A stretch of 64,000 nucleotides of DNA, taken from Tamlana sp. 2_MG-2023 (GTDB lineage Bacteria > Bacteroidota > Bacteroidia > Flavobacteriales > Flavobacteriaceae). The position numbers were made by a program, and so were the translations under genes. A model generated the notes under the pieces. That model was not told the DNA's origin. It saw nothing but the letters and a program-made list of their open reading frames with translations, and ran no database searches. This document shows, one piece after another, positions 8,720 to 16,663 of the stretch (the first letter of the stretch is position 1; each line of letters begins with the position of its first letter). Location: positions 310,001 through 374,000 of the forward strand of contig NZ_JAUOSF010000003.1 in NCBI RefSeq assembly GCF_030548465.1, written 5' to 3'.

Positions 8720-9301
8720 ATGGGCGAAAAAAAAATACACGAAGATCAGAAATATATAGACGGATTGTTGCAGAACAATGCGTTTATCATACAAGCTATC
8801 TATGATACTTTTGTGCCTAAAGTGGTGAATTATATTAAGCAGAACAGCGGAAGTGCAGATAAGGCGCAAGATGTTATTCAAGATACTTTATTAACAATAT
8901 ACAATCAAGCCAGCCAAAAAAAGTTGCAACTTACGTGCCCTTTTGATGCCTACTTTTTTCTGCTGTGTAAAAGAAAGTGGTTAAATGAATTGAAAAAATC
9001 TTCGAATAAAGAGGTAACAATTAATGAGGCCGAGTTATCTAAAGGTGACGAGGCTCAAAAATTGGCTTTTGAAACCTCTGTTTTTGATGAAAAACAAGCG
9101 CTGTTTACAGAAATGTTTAACAAACTAGGAAACGCATGTAAAGATTTGTTAGCCGCTACTTTTAAAATAAAATCTATGGAAGAAGTGGCCAAAAGTTTGG
9201 GTGTTACTTATGCTTATGCTAGAAAAAAGAAATCCTTATGCATTGGAAAACTAACAGAATTGGTTCAAAAGTCGCCCAAATTTAACCAACTTAAAAATTA
9301 A
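8720..9301 (+). CDS. Sigma-70 family (ECF-like) RNA polymerase sigma factor
   Basis: A 193-residue protein with a region 2 at about 20-95 (AQDVIQDTLLTIYNQ, core binding and -10 recognition) and a region 4 helix-turn-helix at about 140-180 (SMEEVAKSLGVTYAYARKKKSLC). The two are joined by a short linker, as in group 4 factors. It is transcribed away from the exported-protein genes at 6854-8412. A TPR membrane protein gene follows after 5 bp and is the likely regulatory partner. The 307-bp gap upstream (8413-8719) is the probable promoter region for both directions; I see no clear conserved element in it. Confidence 0.9.
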   Translation: MGEKKIHEDQKYIDGLLQNNAFIIQAIYDTFVPKVVNYIKQNSGSADKAQDVIQDTLLTIYNQASQKKLQLTCPFDAYFFLLCKRKWLNELKKSSNKEVTINEAELSKGDEAQKLAFETSVFDEKQALFTEMFNKLGNACKDLLAATFKIKSMEEVAKSLGVTYAYARKKKSLCIGKLTELVQKSPKFNQLKN

Positions 9302-9306
9302 TTGTT

Positions 9307-10053
9307 ATGCAAGACGAAAATTACATACTGTTTGAATCTTATTTATCTGAAATGTTATCTACAGATGAAATTCTTGCTTTTGAATCACGATTAAAAGTAG
9401 AACCCGAATTAAATCAAGCATTTCAAACATATAAAGAATTATCAGGTTTTTTAGAACATAAATTTGAAAATGAAGAAGCTTCAAAGGTATTTCAAGAGCA
9501 TTTAAATAAAATTTCTGAAGCCCATTTTAACAAGGTAAAATCTATCACAGAAACTAAAGGTACAACCAAAATTCATCCAATATTAAAATATCTGGTTGCA
9601 GCATCAATTGTGGTGCTTTTTGGGATTTTCACCTATAATCAGTTTTCAACCCCTTCGTTTAGCGATTACAATAATTATGAAACGATTAGTTTAACGGTAA
9701 GAAGTGGGCAGGATAAATTGTTGAAAATAGCTGAAAATGCTTTTAATGCCAAGGATTTCGCTAAAGCGGAAGAAGCTTTTTCAAAATTAATAAATGAAGA
9801 TAAAAATAATGCTGAGTTAAAACTTTACCGCGCTATTTCAAATCTTGAATTAGATCATTTTGAAATAGCCGATGGATTATTAGAAGAATTAAGAACCGGA
9901 AATTCTGCTTTTAAAAACAAAGCAATTTGGTATTTGGGTTTAAGCAAATTGAAGCAGAAGGATTATAATGCTGCTTTGGTAATTTTAAAGTCCATTCCAG
10001 AAGATGCTGATGACTTCAAACAAGCGCAGAAATTGATTGATAAGTTAGATTAG
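9307..10053 (+). CDS. TPR membrane protein, likely partner of the sigma factor
   Basis: A 248-residue protein with a cytoplasmic N-terminal part (about 1-90), one membrane span (about 95-113, YLVAASIVVLFGIFTYNQF) and a periplasmic C-terminal half with TPR-like helices (about 138-245). The position 5 bp after a sigma gene, the single span and the N-terminal cytosolic domain resemble transmembrane anti-sigma factors, but no zinc-binding HxxxCxxC motif is present. It may instead be a TPR relay protein. The periplasmic TPR part could contact the TPR-CHAT protease encoded nearby, which is speculation. Confidence 0.75.
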   Translation: MQDENYILFESYLSEMLSTDEILAFESRLKVEPELNQAFQTYKELSGFLEHKFENEEASKVFQEHLNKISEAHFNKVKSITETKGTTKIHPILKYLVAASIVVLFGIFTYNQFSTPSFSDYNNYETISLTVRSGQDKLLKIAENAFNAKDFAKAEEAFSKLINEDKNNAELKLYRAISNLELDHFEIADGLLEELRTGNSAFKNKAIWYLGLSKLKQKDYNAALVILKSIPEDADDFKQAQKLIDKLD

Positions 10054-10162
10054 AAAAATATATTGTTCATATTAATCTGCTAGGCCTCCAAGATCATGCA
10101 GGTTCAGTTAGGTTTCCGTGAATATCTGTGTTAGAAATTAAATTCTTCATTAATTTTACAAA

Positions 10163-10930
10163 ATGATTATAACAGATACACACACCCATTTATATAGCGA
10201 ATCTTTTGATGAAGATCGAGAGGCGATGATTAACCGAGCCATAGATCAAGGGGTTTCAAGGTTTTTTATTCCTGCAATAGACTCGAACTATACCGAGTCT
10301 ATGCTTCGGCTAGAATCGCGTTTTCCCGAAAACATGTTTTTAATGATGGGCTTACATCCCACGCATGTTCAAGAAAATTTTAAGGAAGAACTTCAGCATG
10401 TTGAGGATATGTTGAGCAAACGACATTTTTATGCGGTAGGGGAGATTGGTATCGATTTGTATTGGGATAAATCAACTTTAGAGATTCAGAGGGAAGCATT
10501 TATATATCAAATCCGATTAGCAAAAAAACATAAATTGCCTATAGTGATCCACTGTAGGGAAGCCTTCGATGAAATATTTGAAGTTTTAGAGCAAGAGAAG
10601 TCCGATGATTTATTCGGTATATTTCATTGTTTCACCGGAAATTTAGAGCAGGCACATCAAGCCATATCTTATAATATGAAGCTGGGAATTGGTGGTGTGG
10701 TGACTTTTAAAAATGGAAAAATCGATAAATTTTTACATAAAATTGATTTGAAACATATTGTTTTAGAAACTGATTCACCGTATTTGGCACCTGTTCCTTT
10801 CCGCGGAAAGCGTAATGAAAGTCTCTATATATTAAAGGTATTGGAGAAGCTGTCCATTATATATGGTGTGTCTAAAGAAAAAATTGCCGAAATTACCACA
10901 AAGAATTCAAAAGATATTTTTAAAGTATAG
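10163..10930 (+). CDS. tatD: TatD family metal-dependent hydrolase (DNase)
   Basis: A 255-residue TIM-barrel hydrolase. Metal-binding motifs of the family are visible: N-terminal THTHLY, GEIGID, a central HCR, FHCFTG, and ETDSPYLAP near residue 215. Length is normal. TatD proteins are Mg2+-dependent DNases or related phosphoesterases acting in DNA repair or quality control. The asparaginase gene starts 3 bp after its stop, so the two are co-transcribed. Confidence 0.95.
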   Translation: MIITDTHTHLYSESFDEDREAMINRAIDQGVSRFFIPAIDSNYTESMLRLESRFPENMFLMMGLHPTHVQENFKEELQHVEDMLSKRHFYAVGEIGIDLYWDKSTLEIQREAFIYQIRLAKKHKLPIVIHCREAFDEIFEVLEQEKSDDLFGIFHCFTGNLEQAHQAISYNMKLGIGGVVTFKNGKIDKFLHKIDLKHIVLETDSPYLAPVPFRGKRNESLYILKVLEKLSIIYGVSKEKIAEITTKNSKDIFKV

Positions 10931-10933
10931 TTT

Positions 10934-11965
10934 ATGAATAGGCCAAAAGCAAATATTTTATTGATCTATACAGGAGGGACTATTGGTATGGTAAAAGATT
11001 TTAAAACCGGAGCCTTAAAGTCTTTCGATTTTAAAACACTATTAGATCAGATACCCGAATTACAACTTTTGGACTGTGATATCGATACGGTTTCATTTAA
11101 GGAACCTATTGATTCTAGTAATATGGATATTGATGGCTGGGTGCAAATAGCACAACTTATAGAAGATAATTATGATGCTTTTGATGGTTTTGTGGTGCTT
11201 CATGGCAGTGATACAATGAGTTATACGGCTTCTGCCTTAAGTTTTATGCTTGAAAACTTGGGTAAACCAGTCGTGTTTACGGGTTCGCAACTACCTATTG
11301 GAGATTTAAGAACCGATGCTAAAGAAAATTTAATAACCTCCATTCAGGTAGCTTCTTTACAAAGTAATGGTTACCCACTTATAAAGGAAGTGTGTTTGTA
11401 TTTTGAATACAAATTATACCGTGCCAACAGAACAACGAAGCTTAATGCTGAAGATTTTCAGGCCTTTTCGTCCTTTAATTATCATGATTTGGCCGAATCT
11501 GGGGTTCATCTTAAGGTGAATTTTGAGTATTTATACAAGCCAAACCACAAGGAAAAGCTTAAAGTGCATAAGAATTTGGACAATAATATTGCATTAATTA
11601 AGGTTTATCCTGGTATTACTGAGGCTGTAATTCAAAGTGTTTTTAGTACCCCAAACCTAAAAGCAGTCATTATCGAGACTTATGGTGCAGGAAATTGTAC
11701 GACCGAATCCTGGTTTTTGAATATTTTAATAAAAAATATTTCAAACGGAATTCATATAATTAATATTACACAATGTGTAGGAGGAAGTGTGATGATGGGG
11801 CATTATGAAACCAGTAGTGCCTTAAAAAAGATAGGTGTCATTTCAGGAAAAGACATTACTACAGAGGCGGCTCTTGCAAAATTGATGTTTTTGCTAGGGG
11901 AAAAGATATCAGGTAACCTGTTCAAAACCATGTATGAAACGCCATTAAGAGGAGAATTGTCTTAA
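10934..11965 (+). CDS. ansA: Type I (cytoplasmic) asparaginase
   Basis: A 343-residue L-asparaginase. It has the N-terminal YTGGTIGM motif with the nucleophile Thr, the second catalytic motif HGSDTM, and the conserved GSQLP segment. It lacks a signal peptide, which with the length indicates the cytoplasmic type I form. It hydrolyses L-asparagine to aspartate and ammonia. It is coupled to tatD (3 bp gap); the combination is common in this group and does not imply a shared pathway. Confidence 0.93.
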   Translation: MNRPKANILLIYTGGTIGMVKDFKTGALKSFDFKTLLDQIPELQLLDCDIDTVSFKEPIDSSNMDIDGWVQIAQLIEDNYDAFDGFVVLHGSDTMSYTASALSFMLENLGKPVVFTGSQLPIGDLRTDAKENLITSIQVASLQSNGYPLIKEVCLYFEYKLYRANRTTKLNAEDFQAFSSFNYHDLAESGVHLKVNFEYLYKPNHKEKLKVHKNLDNNIALIKVYPGITEAVIQSVFSTPNLKAVIIETYGAGNCTTESWFLNILIKNISNGIHIINITQCVGGSVMMGHYETSSALKKIGVISGKDITTEAALAKLMFLLGEKISGNLFKTMYETPLRGELS

Positions 11966-12037
11966 AATTAACTTCTAAAATTTTAGCGTTCAAAGATTTT
12001 TTTGTTATTTCATCCCCGTAATTAGAGTAACATAAAT

Positions 12038-12125
12038 AGAGAGGTGGCCGAGTGGTCGAAGGCGCACGCCTGGAAAGTGTGTATACCTCAAAAGGGTATC
12101 GAGGGTTCGAATCCCTTTCTCTCTG
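12038..12125 (+). tRNA. tRNA-Ser (anticodon GGA)
   Basis: The cloverleaf can be drawn by hand: a 7-bp acceptor stem (AGAGAGG/TCTCTCT with one G-T), a D arm containing TGGCCGAGTGGTCGAAGG, an anticodon stem-loop with CTGGAAA (anticodon GGA at 12072-12074), a long class II variable arm, and a T arm with TTCGAAT. The discriminator is G at 12125. The CCA end is not encoded. Serine identity follows from the anticodon, the long variable arm and the discriminator G. Confidence 0.97.
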
Positions 12126-12200
12126 CTGTGATTTTTTGTTATTTAATTGCTTTTTTTTTTTATCTTTAACCCTTTAACTAATAAAATTAAGATCTAGAAC

Positions 12201-12971
12201 ATGAAAAGATTATTTTCTATCCTTGCCATAACAGGAATGATGGTATTTGGAACTGCTAATGCAACGACAATTGCAAGTACAACTACTACGACGACAGTAG
12301 CAACAACAATTACACAAGATGATGCTGCCCCTGCTGAGACTTTAGGGTTTCACCAAGAATTAAAAAAGAGATTTATTGAAGGAGGTCCTGGTTTTATGGG
12401 GATCGTATTATTATGTTTAATTCTAGGTTTAGCCATTGCTATTGAGAGAATTATCTTTTTAAACCTTTCGACTACAAATACTAAAAAATTAACTCAAGAA
12501 GTTGAGGACGCATTAGCATCAGGTGGTGTTGAAGCTGCTAAAGAAGTTTGTAGAAACACAAAAGGTCCTGTTGCATCTATCTACTATCAAGGTTTAGATA
12601 GAACAGATGAAGGTCTTGATGCTGCTGAAAAAGCTGTTGTAGCTTACGGTGGAGTTCAAATGGGACAATTAGAAAAGAATGTATCTTGGATTTCTTTATT
12701 TATCGCTCTTGCACCAATGCTTGGTTTCATGGGTACGGTAATTGGTATGATTCAAGCCTTTGATAAAATTGAAGCTGCTGGTGATATGCAACCTTCGCTT
12801 GTAGCAGGTGGTATTAAAGTAGCACTTTTAACAACTGTATTTGGTTTAGTAGTAGCTATTATACTTCAAATTTTTTACAATTACATTATTGCTAAGATTG
12901 ATAGTATCGTTAACAACATGGAAGATGCTTCTATAACGTTAATGGATCTATTAATCAGACACAAAAAGTAA
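12201..12971 (+). CDS. exbB: MotA/TolQ/ExbB proton channel protein
   Basis: A 256-residue protein. An N-terminal export-type helix and a Thr-rich linker (about 1-45) precede the family core. The core has a membrane span at about 60-82, a cytoplasmic loop, and two further spans (about 155-180 and 200-225), with the conserved GLxxTVxGM-type segment visible as LGFMGTVIGMIQAF. In the family, ExbB with ExbD forms the proton-driven motor that energises TonB-dependent outer-membrane transport. Two ExbD genes follow in the same direction. The N-terminal extension is common in Bacteroidota. Confidence 0.93.
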   Translation: MKRLFSILAITGMMVFGTANATTIASTTTTTTVATTITQDDAAPAETLGFHQELKKRFIEGGPGFMGIVLLCLILGLAIAIERIIFLNLSTTNTKKLTQEVEDALASGGVEAAKEVCRNTKGPVASIYYQGLDRTDEGLDAAEKAVVAYGGVQMGQLEKNVSWISLFIALAPMLGFMGTVIGMIQAFDKIEAAGDMQPSLVAGGIKVALLTTVFGLVVAIILQIFYNYIIAKIDSIVNNMEDASITLMDLLIRHKK

Positions 12972-12998
12972 GAGTAACAAATTTAAAAGACTAAAATT

Positions 12999-13430
12999 AT
13001 GGGTTTACATAAAGTATTAAAAATAGTGGCTTTCGCTCTAGCTATTATTGGTGCCATTTTCGCACTAATGATTATGACAGGAGACGATGAGACTGCTTTA
13101 AGTATGAGTGGAAACATGCTATATATTGCCTACACGGTATTAGGAATAGTATTGTTACTTGTATTATTATTTGTAATTAAAGGTCTGTTTGCAGGAAATA
13201 TTAAAAAGACGATAATGACAGTTGGTGCTTTCGCACTCGTACTTGTTATTTCTTATACGATATCTTCTGGTGCAGATTTAGATTTAACACCTTTTACAGA
13301 TAAAGGATTAGACGTTAATGAAGCGACATCTAAAAATGTTGGAGCTGGCTTATATGCATTTTACATATTAGCAGTTATAGCAATTGGATCGATGCTTGTT
13401 GGTGGAGCGAAAAAATTATTTAATAAATAA
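12999..13430 (+). CDS. Multi-span membrane protein between exbB and exbD
   Basis: A 143-residue protein with four hydrophobic segments (about 8-27, 45-66, 72-90, 115-138) and little soluble material except a loop with DLDLTPFTDKG. It is not an ExbB or ExbD homologue. It sits 27 bp after exbB and 3 bp before exbD1, so it is almost certainly part of the same motor operon. I recall this unnamed gene in the same place in other Flavobacteriaceae, but cannot confirm it here. A role in assembly or tuning of the channel is a guess. Confidence 0.85.
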   Translation: MGLHKVLKIVAFALAIIGAIFALMIMTGDDETALSMSGNMLYIAYTVLGIVLLLVLLFVIKGLFAGNIKKTIMTVGAFALVLVISYTISSGADLDLTPFTDKGLDVNEATSKNVGAGLYAFYILAVIAIGSMLVGGAKKLFNK

Positions 13431-13433
13431 ATT

Positions 13434-14021
13434 ATGGCAAAAAGAGCATCACCAGAAGTAAATGCAGGCTCTATGGCCGATATCGCGTTCTTACTATTAA
13501 TATTTTTCTTAGTAACTACAACCATTGAAACTGATTCGGGTATTAACCGAAAGCTTCCTCCAATGGAAGATAGTGACGAAGATGTTATTATTAAGGAAAA
13601 AAATATTTTCACTGTTCTTTTAAACGGAAAGGATCAATTACTAGTTGAAGATGAACTTATGGAGCTTAAAGATTTAAGACAAGCTGCTAAAGAGTTTTTA
13701 GACAACGGAGGTGATAGAAGTTGTGATTACTGTGCAGGAGCTAAAGATCCTTCTTCATCAGATAATCCAGACAAAGCGATTATTTCGTTAAAGAACGAAC
13801 GTGAGACAACTTATAAGACTTATATTGCTGTACAAAATGAATTGGTAGCGGCTTATAACGAATTAAGAGATAAGAGGGCGCAATCATTATACGGTAAACC
13901 ATTTAAAGAAATGGAAGCTAATTATAATGATGTGAATTGGCCTGGGAATAAAGAAAAGTTAAAGGAAAAAATTGAGCAAATTAAGCTTGACTATCCTCAG
14001 AAACTTTCAGAAGTTCAATAG
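13434..14021 (+). CDS. exbD: ExbD/TolR family biopolymer transport protein (first copy)
   Basis: A 195-residue protein with the typical ExbD layout: a short cytoplasmic N-terminus, one membrane span (about 15-32) with the conserved Asp in the MADIAFLLLIFFLV segment, and a periplasmic domain. The periplasmic part carries an insertion with a CDYCAGA cysteine pair at about 99-104, not seen in the second copy. A second exbD follows 23 bp downstream; paired ExbD subunits are usual in Bacteroidota. Confidence 0.93.
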   Translation: MAKRASPEVNAGSMADIAFLLLIFFLVTTTIETDSGINRKLPPMEDSDEDVIIKEKNIFTVLLNGKDQLLVEDELMELKDLRQAAKEFLDNGGDRSCDYCAGAKDPSSSDNPDKAIISLKNERETTYKTYIAVQNELVAAYNELRDKRAQSLYGKPFKEMEANYNDVNWPGNKEKLKEKIEQIKLDYPQKLSEVQ

Positions 14022-14044
14022 AATAAAAATAACATTTAAACTAT

Positions 14045-14521
14045 ATGTCTAAATTTAAAAAGAAAAAAGACGGAGGAATCCCTGCGGTTAATACAGCAGC
14101 TTTACCCGATATTGTATTTATGTTATTATTCTTCTTTATGGTTGCCACAGTAATGAGGCAAAACACTTTAATGATTGAGAATAATTTACCTTTTGCAGAT
14201 CAAGTAGAGAAGCTAGATAAAAAGGATTTGGTTATGTATATTTATGCAGGAAAACCAAGTGAAAATTACAAGCAATATGGTACAGAAGCAAAAATTCAGT
14301 TAAATGATAAATTTGCCGACGTAGGAGAAATTGCTGCTTTTATCGCTGCAGAGAGAGCTTCGAAAAGAGAAGAATTAATCCCATTTTTAACTACAGCTTT
14401 AAAAGTTGATAAAGGTGCGAATATGGGGCTAATTGGAGATATTAAACAAGAACTACGTAAAGTTAATGCGCTTAAAATAAACTACACGACTAAAAAAGGT
14501 AGTGTGTTTGGAAGAGATTAA
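14045..14521 (+). CDS. exbD: ExbD/TolR family biopolymer transport protein (second copy)
   Basis: A 158-residue ExbD paralogue with a basic N-terminus (SKFKKKKDG), one membrane span with the conserved Asp (LPDIVFMLLFFFMV, about 21-38) and a shorter periplasmic domain. It closes the exbB-x-exbD-exbD operon, directly followed by a terminator. No tonB gene is in the window. Confidence 0.93.
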   Translation: MSKFKKKKDGGIPAVNTAALPDIVFMLLFFFMVATVMRQNTLMIENNLPFADQVEKLDKKDLVMYIYAGKPSENYKQYGTEAKIQLNDKFADVGEIAAFIAAERASKREELIPFLTTALKVDKGANMGLIGDIKQELRKVNALKINYTTKKGSVFGRD

Positions 14522-14543
14522 TTTACATTCTTAATTTTATAAT

Positions 14544-14574
14544 AAAGGCGTTTTGATTTTTTCAAAACGCCTTT
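14544..14574 (+). terminator. Terminator of the exbB-exbD operon
   Basis: A 13-bp stem (AAAGGCGTTTTGA/TCAAAACGCCTTT) with a five-T loop and a T-rich tail lies 23 bp after the second exbD. Confidence 0.9.
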
Positions 14575-14623
14575 TATTTTTTAATACCTTTAATGTTTAA
14601 ATTAAAACTAAGCGTTTCTTTTA

Positions 14624-15316
14624 ATGAAGCATATCTTTATTATTTTATTTTTACTAGTTAATTTTACCTTTTGTTTTGGACAAGATGTTGCGGTTACTGA
14701 AGTGGACTCCCTGTACAAGGAGGATCATTTTTATGTAGGTGTTACTTATAATTTTGTTAGTAATCGCCCTGAAGGTTTAGAGCAGAATGGTTTTTCTTGG
14801 GGTTTGAATCTTGGCTACATAAAAGATATGCCTATTAATAAAGCCAGAAATAAGGCTATAGGTGTTGGGTTAGGCTATGCTACCGATGCTTATAACCATA
14901 ATTTATTGGTAACTAAAAATGCTAATGGTAATTTTGAGTATGATATTTTAGATGATGGAAGTTCTTACTCGAAGAATAAATTTTCCTTTCACTTAATTGA
15001 AGTTCCAATAGAATACAGATGGCGAACTTCTACACCTACTGATTATGCTTTTTGGCGTATATACGCTGGTTTCAAGTTTGGCTATGTGTTTAGTGATACT
15101 TCTAGTTATAAAGGCGATTTGGGTGAATATCGTTATACCAATAATAAAGATTTTAATAACTTTCAATATGGCTTAAAGCTTAGCGTGGGCTATAATACCT
15201 GGAATTTCCATGTGAACTACTTGCTTAACCCAATTTTCTCGGATAAGGCACAATTGGATGGTGGAGATATTAATATGAGTATTATAAAAATCGGACTCAT
15301 ATTCTACATACTCTAG
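14624..15316 (+). CDS. Outer-membrane beta-barrel protein
   Basis: A 230-residue protein with a cleavable signal (about 1-19, FTFCFGQ) and a body of alternating polar/aromatic strands ending in IGLIFYIL, typical of a small eight-stranded porin-like barrel. GVGLGYATDAYNHN and FRIYAGFKFGYVF look like barrel strands with turns. It lies 102 bp after the exbD operon with its own start. Its stop lies 7 bp from the convergent truncated PAP2-like gene, which is the ancestral-looking left border of the 6.2-kb island. Ligand unknown. Confidence 0.85.
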   Translation: MKHIFIILFLLVNFTFCFGQDVAVTEVDSLYKEDHFYVGVTYNFVSNRPEGLEQNGFSWGLNLGYIKDMPINKARNKAIGVGLGYATDAYNHNLLVTKNANGNFEYDILDDGSSYSKNKFSFHLIEVPIEYRWRTSTPTDYAFWRIYAGFKFGYVFSDTSSYKGDLGEYRYTNNKDFNNFQYGLKLSVGYNTWNFHVNYLLNPIFSDKAQLDGGDINMSIIKIGLIFYIL

Positions 15317-15323
15317 GGCTTTT

Positions 15324-15763
15324 TTACAACCAATAAGGCACAAGTATTAATTGTGGAATAAAGCCTATAAAAGCACCTGTAATGAGTTCTACGCTATTGT
15401 GAGCTTGTAGGTGTAGTCTCGACGTAGCAACCGCTCCTGTTATAATAGCCATTAAGGCTAATGTTCCATTAATATTTATGCTATAATGAATGCTAAGGGC
15501 TATAAAAAACATGATTAATCCATTAACGCCAATCATATGTATGCTGGTCTTGAAACCGAATACGGCTAGACACATACAAGCCATATTAGAGATTAGAATA
15601 CCTACAAAGAAGAAGTACAACTCAATAGATTGGTTTGGGGTTACAATCTTTTTAATGACTAACAACAGAATCACACAATTGAGCATTAAAGGAAGTATGC
15701 GTTGTTTCGCTGTGCTAAGATGAATACTTTCTACTTTTCCTAAAATTTTCAAAAGAAAAAATA
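15324..15763 (-). pseudogene. Truncated 3' copy of the PAP2-like membrane gene
   Basis: This fragment reads as residues about 57-201 of the intact gene at 21504-22109, with the same stop codon and only two amino-acid changes (K/Q in the RLHLKAH segment and A/T in FGFKAS). The first about 56 codons are missing: homology stops at 15763 and IS3-type DNA follows. The open frame can be extended to an ATG at 15770, but that part comes from the insertion-sequence side. The convergent outer-membrane protein gene ends 7 bp away. Ten of thirteen base differences to the intact copy are silent, so it did not simply decay in place. Confidence 0.88.
15326..15763. repeat. 438-bp direct repeat, left copy
   Basis: Aligned without gaps to 21506-21943 at a constant offset of 6,180 bp. 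By eye there are 13 mismatches in 438 bases (97% identity), concentrated at 15377-15416 and 15649-15711. Identity ends abruptly at both sides. Confidence 0.95.
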
Positions 15764-16023
15764 TTGGCATTAGTATGACTGAAGAAAATCATTGTTATGA
15801 AAACGCTATGGTTGAACGTGTTAACTACATACTCAAAGACGAATTTTATTTAGATCAAACCTTTAGCGACATGGGTCATGCTAAAAAAGCCACAAAAAAA
15901 GAAGGTAATTTATACAACTAAGTCAGATTAAACTTATATTTAGACTCTAAAACACCTGAAATGGTATATAAATAAACAGCTTAATTTCTATTTTAACCTG
16001 TAGCCATATTTCAGGACGAGACA
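15764..16023 (+). mobile_element. 3' remnant of an IS3-family insertion sequence
   Basis: The segment carries the C-terminal end of an IS3-type OrfB transposase and, downstream, a sequence (about 15998-16023, CTGTAGCCATATTTCAGGACGAGACA split across the line) that looks like an IS3 terminal inverted repeat ending in CA. The 5' part of the element, including OrfA and most of OrfB, is missing and is replaced by the PAP2-like gene fragment. The exact right end is inferred. Confidence 0.7.
15775..15975 (+). pseudogene. IS3-family transposase (OrfB) C-terminal fragment
   Basis: The frame from ATG 15775 reads MTEENHCYENAMVERVNYIL and on to NLYN, a TAA stop at codon 49, and then continues in frame with VRLNLYLDSKTPEMVYK and a final TAA. 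This is the end of the rve integrase core of IS3/IS150-type transposases; the Glu of MVERVN corresponds to the third catalytic acidic residue of the DDE triad. With the in-frame stop and the missing N-terminal part the gene is dead. The 16024-16154 stretch after it shows nothing recognisable. Confidence 0.85.
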
Positions 16024-16154
16024 CAAATCAAGAAACTGAATGACTAACTATACAATATTGTTTATTCAACAAAGAACATTATTCGCTCATTATGAGTTTC
16101 TAATAAGTAAACACCCTTTAAATTTGAATTAATAAACATTTATATCCAGCCAAA

Positions 16155-16652
16155 ATGAAAATAAATATACTATTATGGTTATTACTAATAACAGTTTTGA
16201 TGAATACCGTTAAAACTCAAGCTCAAAAAGCTTGGGTAGGCAATTTATTAACCAAAAACTTGGAAGATTTTGCTTCTGGCAATTATACAGAAGTTCAAGG
16301 AACTATTACAATTGAAGATTTTGAAGGAGTAGATTTAACCGTATTGGAAGGGCTTCAAAAATGTTCTGGGAATATCACTATTTGTAAGAATCAGAAATTA
16401 GAATCTTTAAAAGGTTTAGAAAATTTATTAGAAGTAGGAGGGAAAATTGTGATTAAAAAAAATCCAGAGTTGTATAGATTTTGCTCACTTAAAAAACAGT
16501 TATTGGAGGAAGGGATTAAAGGTGAGGAGATAAGTAAAGGCATTATAGAAAGAGTAGATATAGAACGAAATGGATATAACCCCTCTTTTACGAATTTACA
16601 AAACAAAGATTGTTACTCTCATAATATTTCAGATTTTTGTTTTTCTTGTTAA
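16155..16652 (+). CDS. Short exported L-domain protein (paralogue of the next gene)
   Basis: A 165-residue protein with a signal peptide (about 1-24, ending KTQAQ). It has one receptor-L-domain-like unit (about 30-115), in which strands such as GNITICKNQKLESLKGLENL follow the L-x-x-L-x-G-L-x-x-L pattern. The C-terminal 50 residues have no repeats and end with several Cys (DCYSHNISDFCFSC). The N-terminal layout (AQxxVWxG, then ExTxxxGxxxI) matches that of the 840-residue neighbour 11 bp downstream, so it is a short paralogue and possibly a truncated version. Function is unknown; L-domains usually mediate protein or ligand binding. Confidence 0.75.
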   Translation: MKINILLWLLLITVLMNTVKTQAQKAWVGNLLTKNLEDFASGNYTEVQGTITIEDFEGVDLTVLEGLQKCSGNITICKNQKLESLKGLENLLEVGGKIVIKKNPELYRFCSLKKQLLEEGIKGEEISKGIIERVDIERNGYNPSFTNLQNKDCYSHNISDFCFSC

Positions 16653-16663
16653 AAGTATAAAAA

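Noticed and set aside
10054-10162. A gene or strong repeat copy between the TPR protein and tatD
   Set aside because: Only a few repeat-like words (TTTCCGTGAATATCTGTG) are present, too weak to call.
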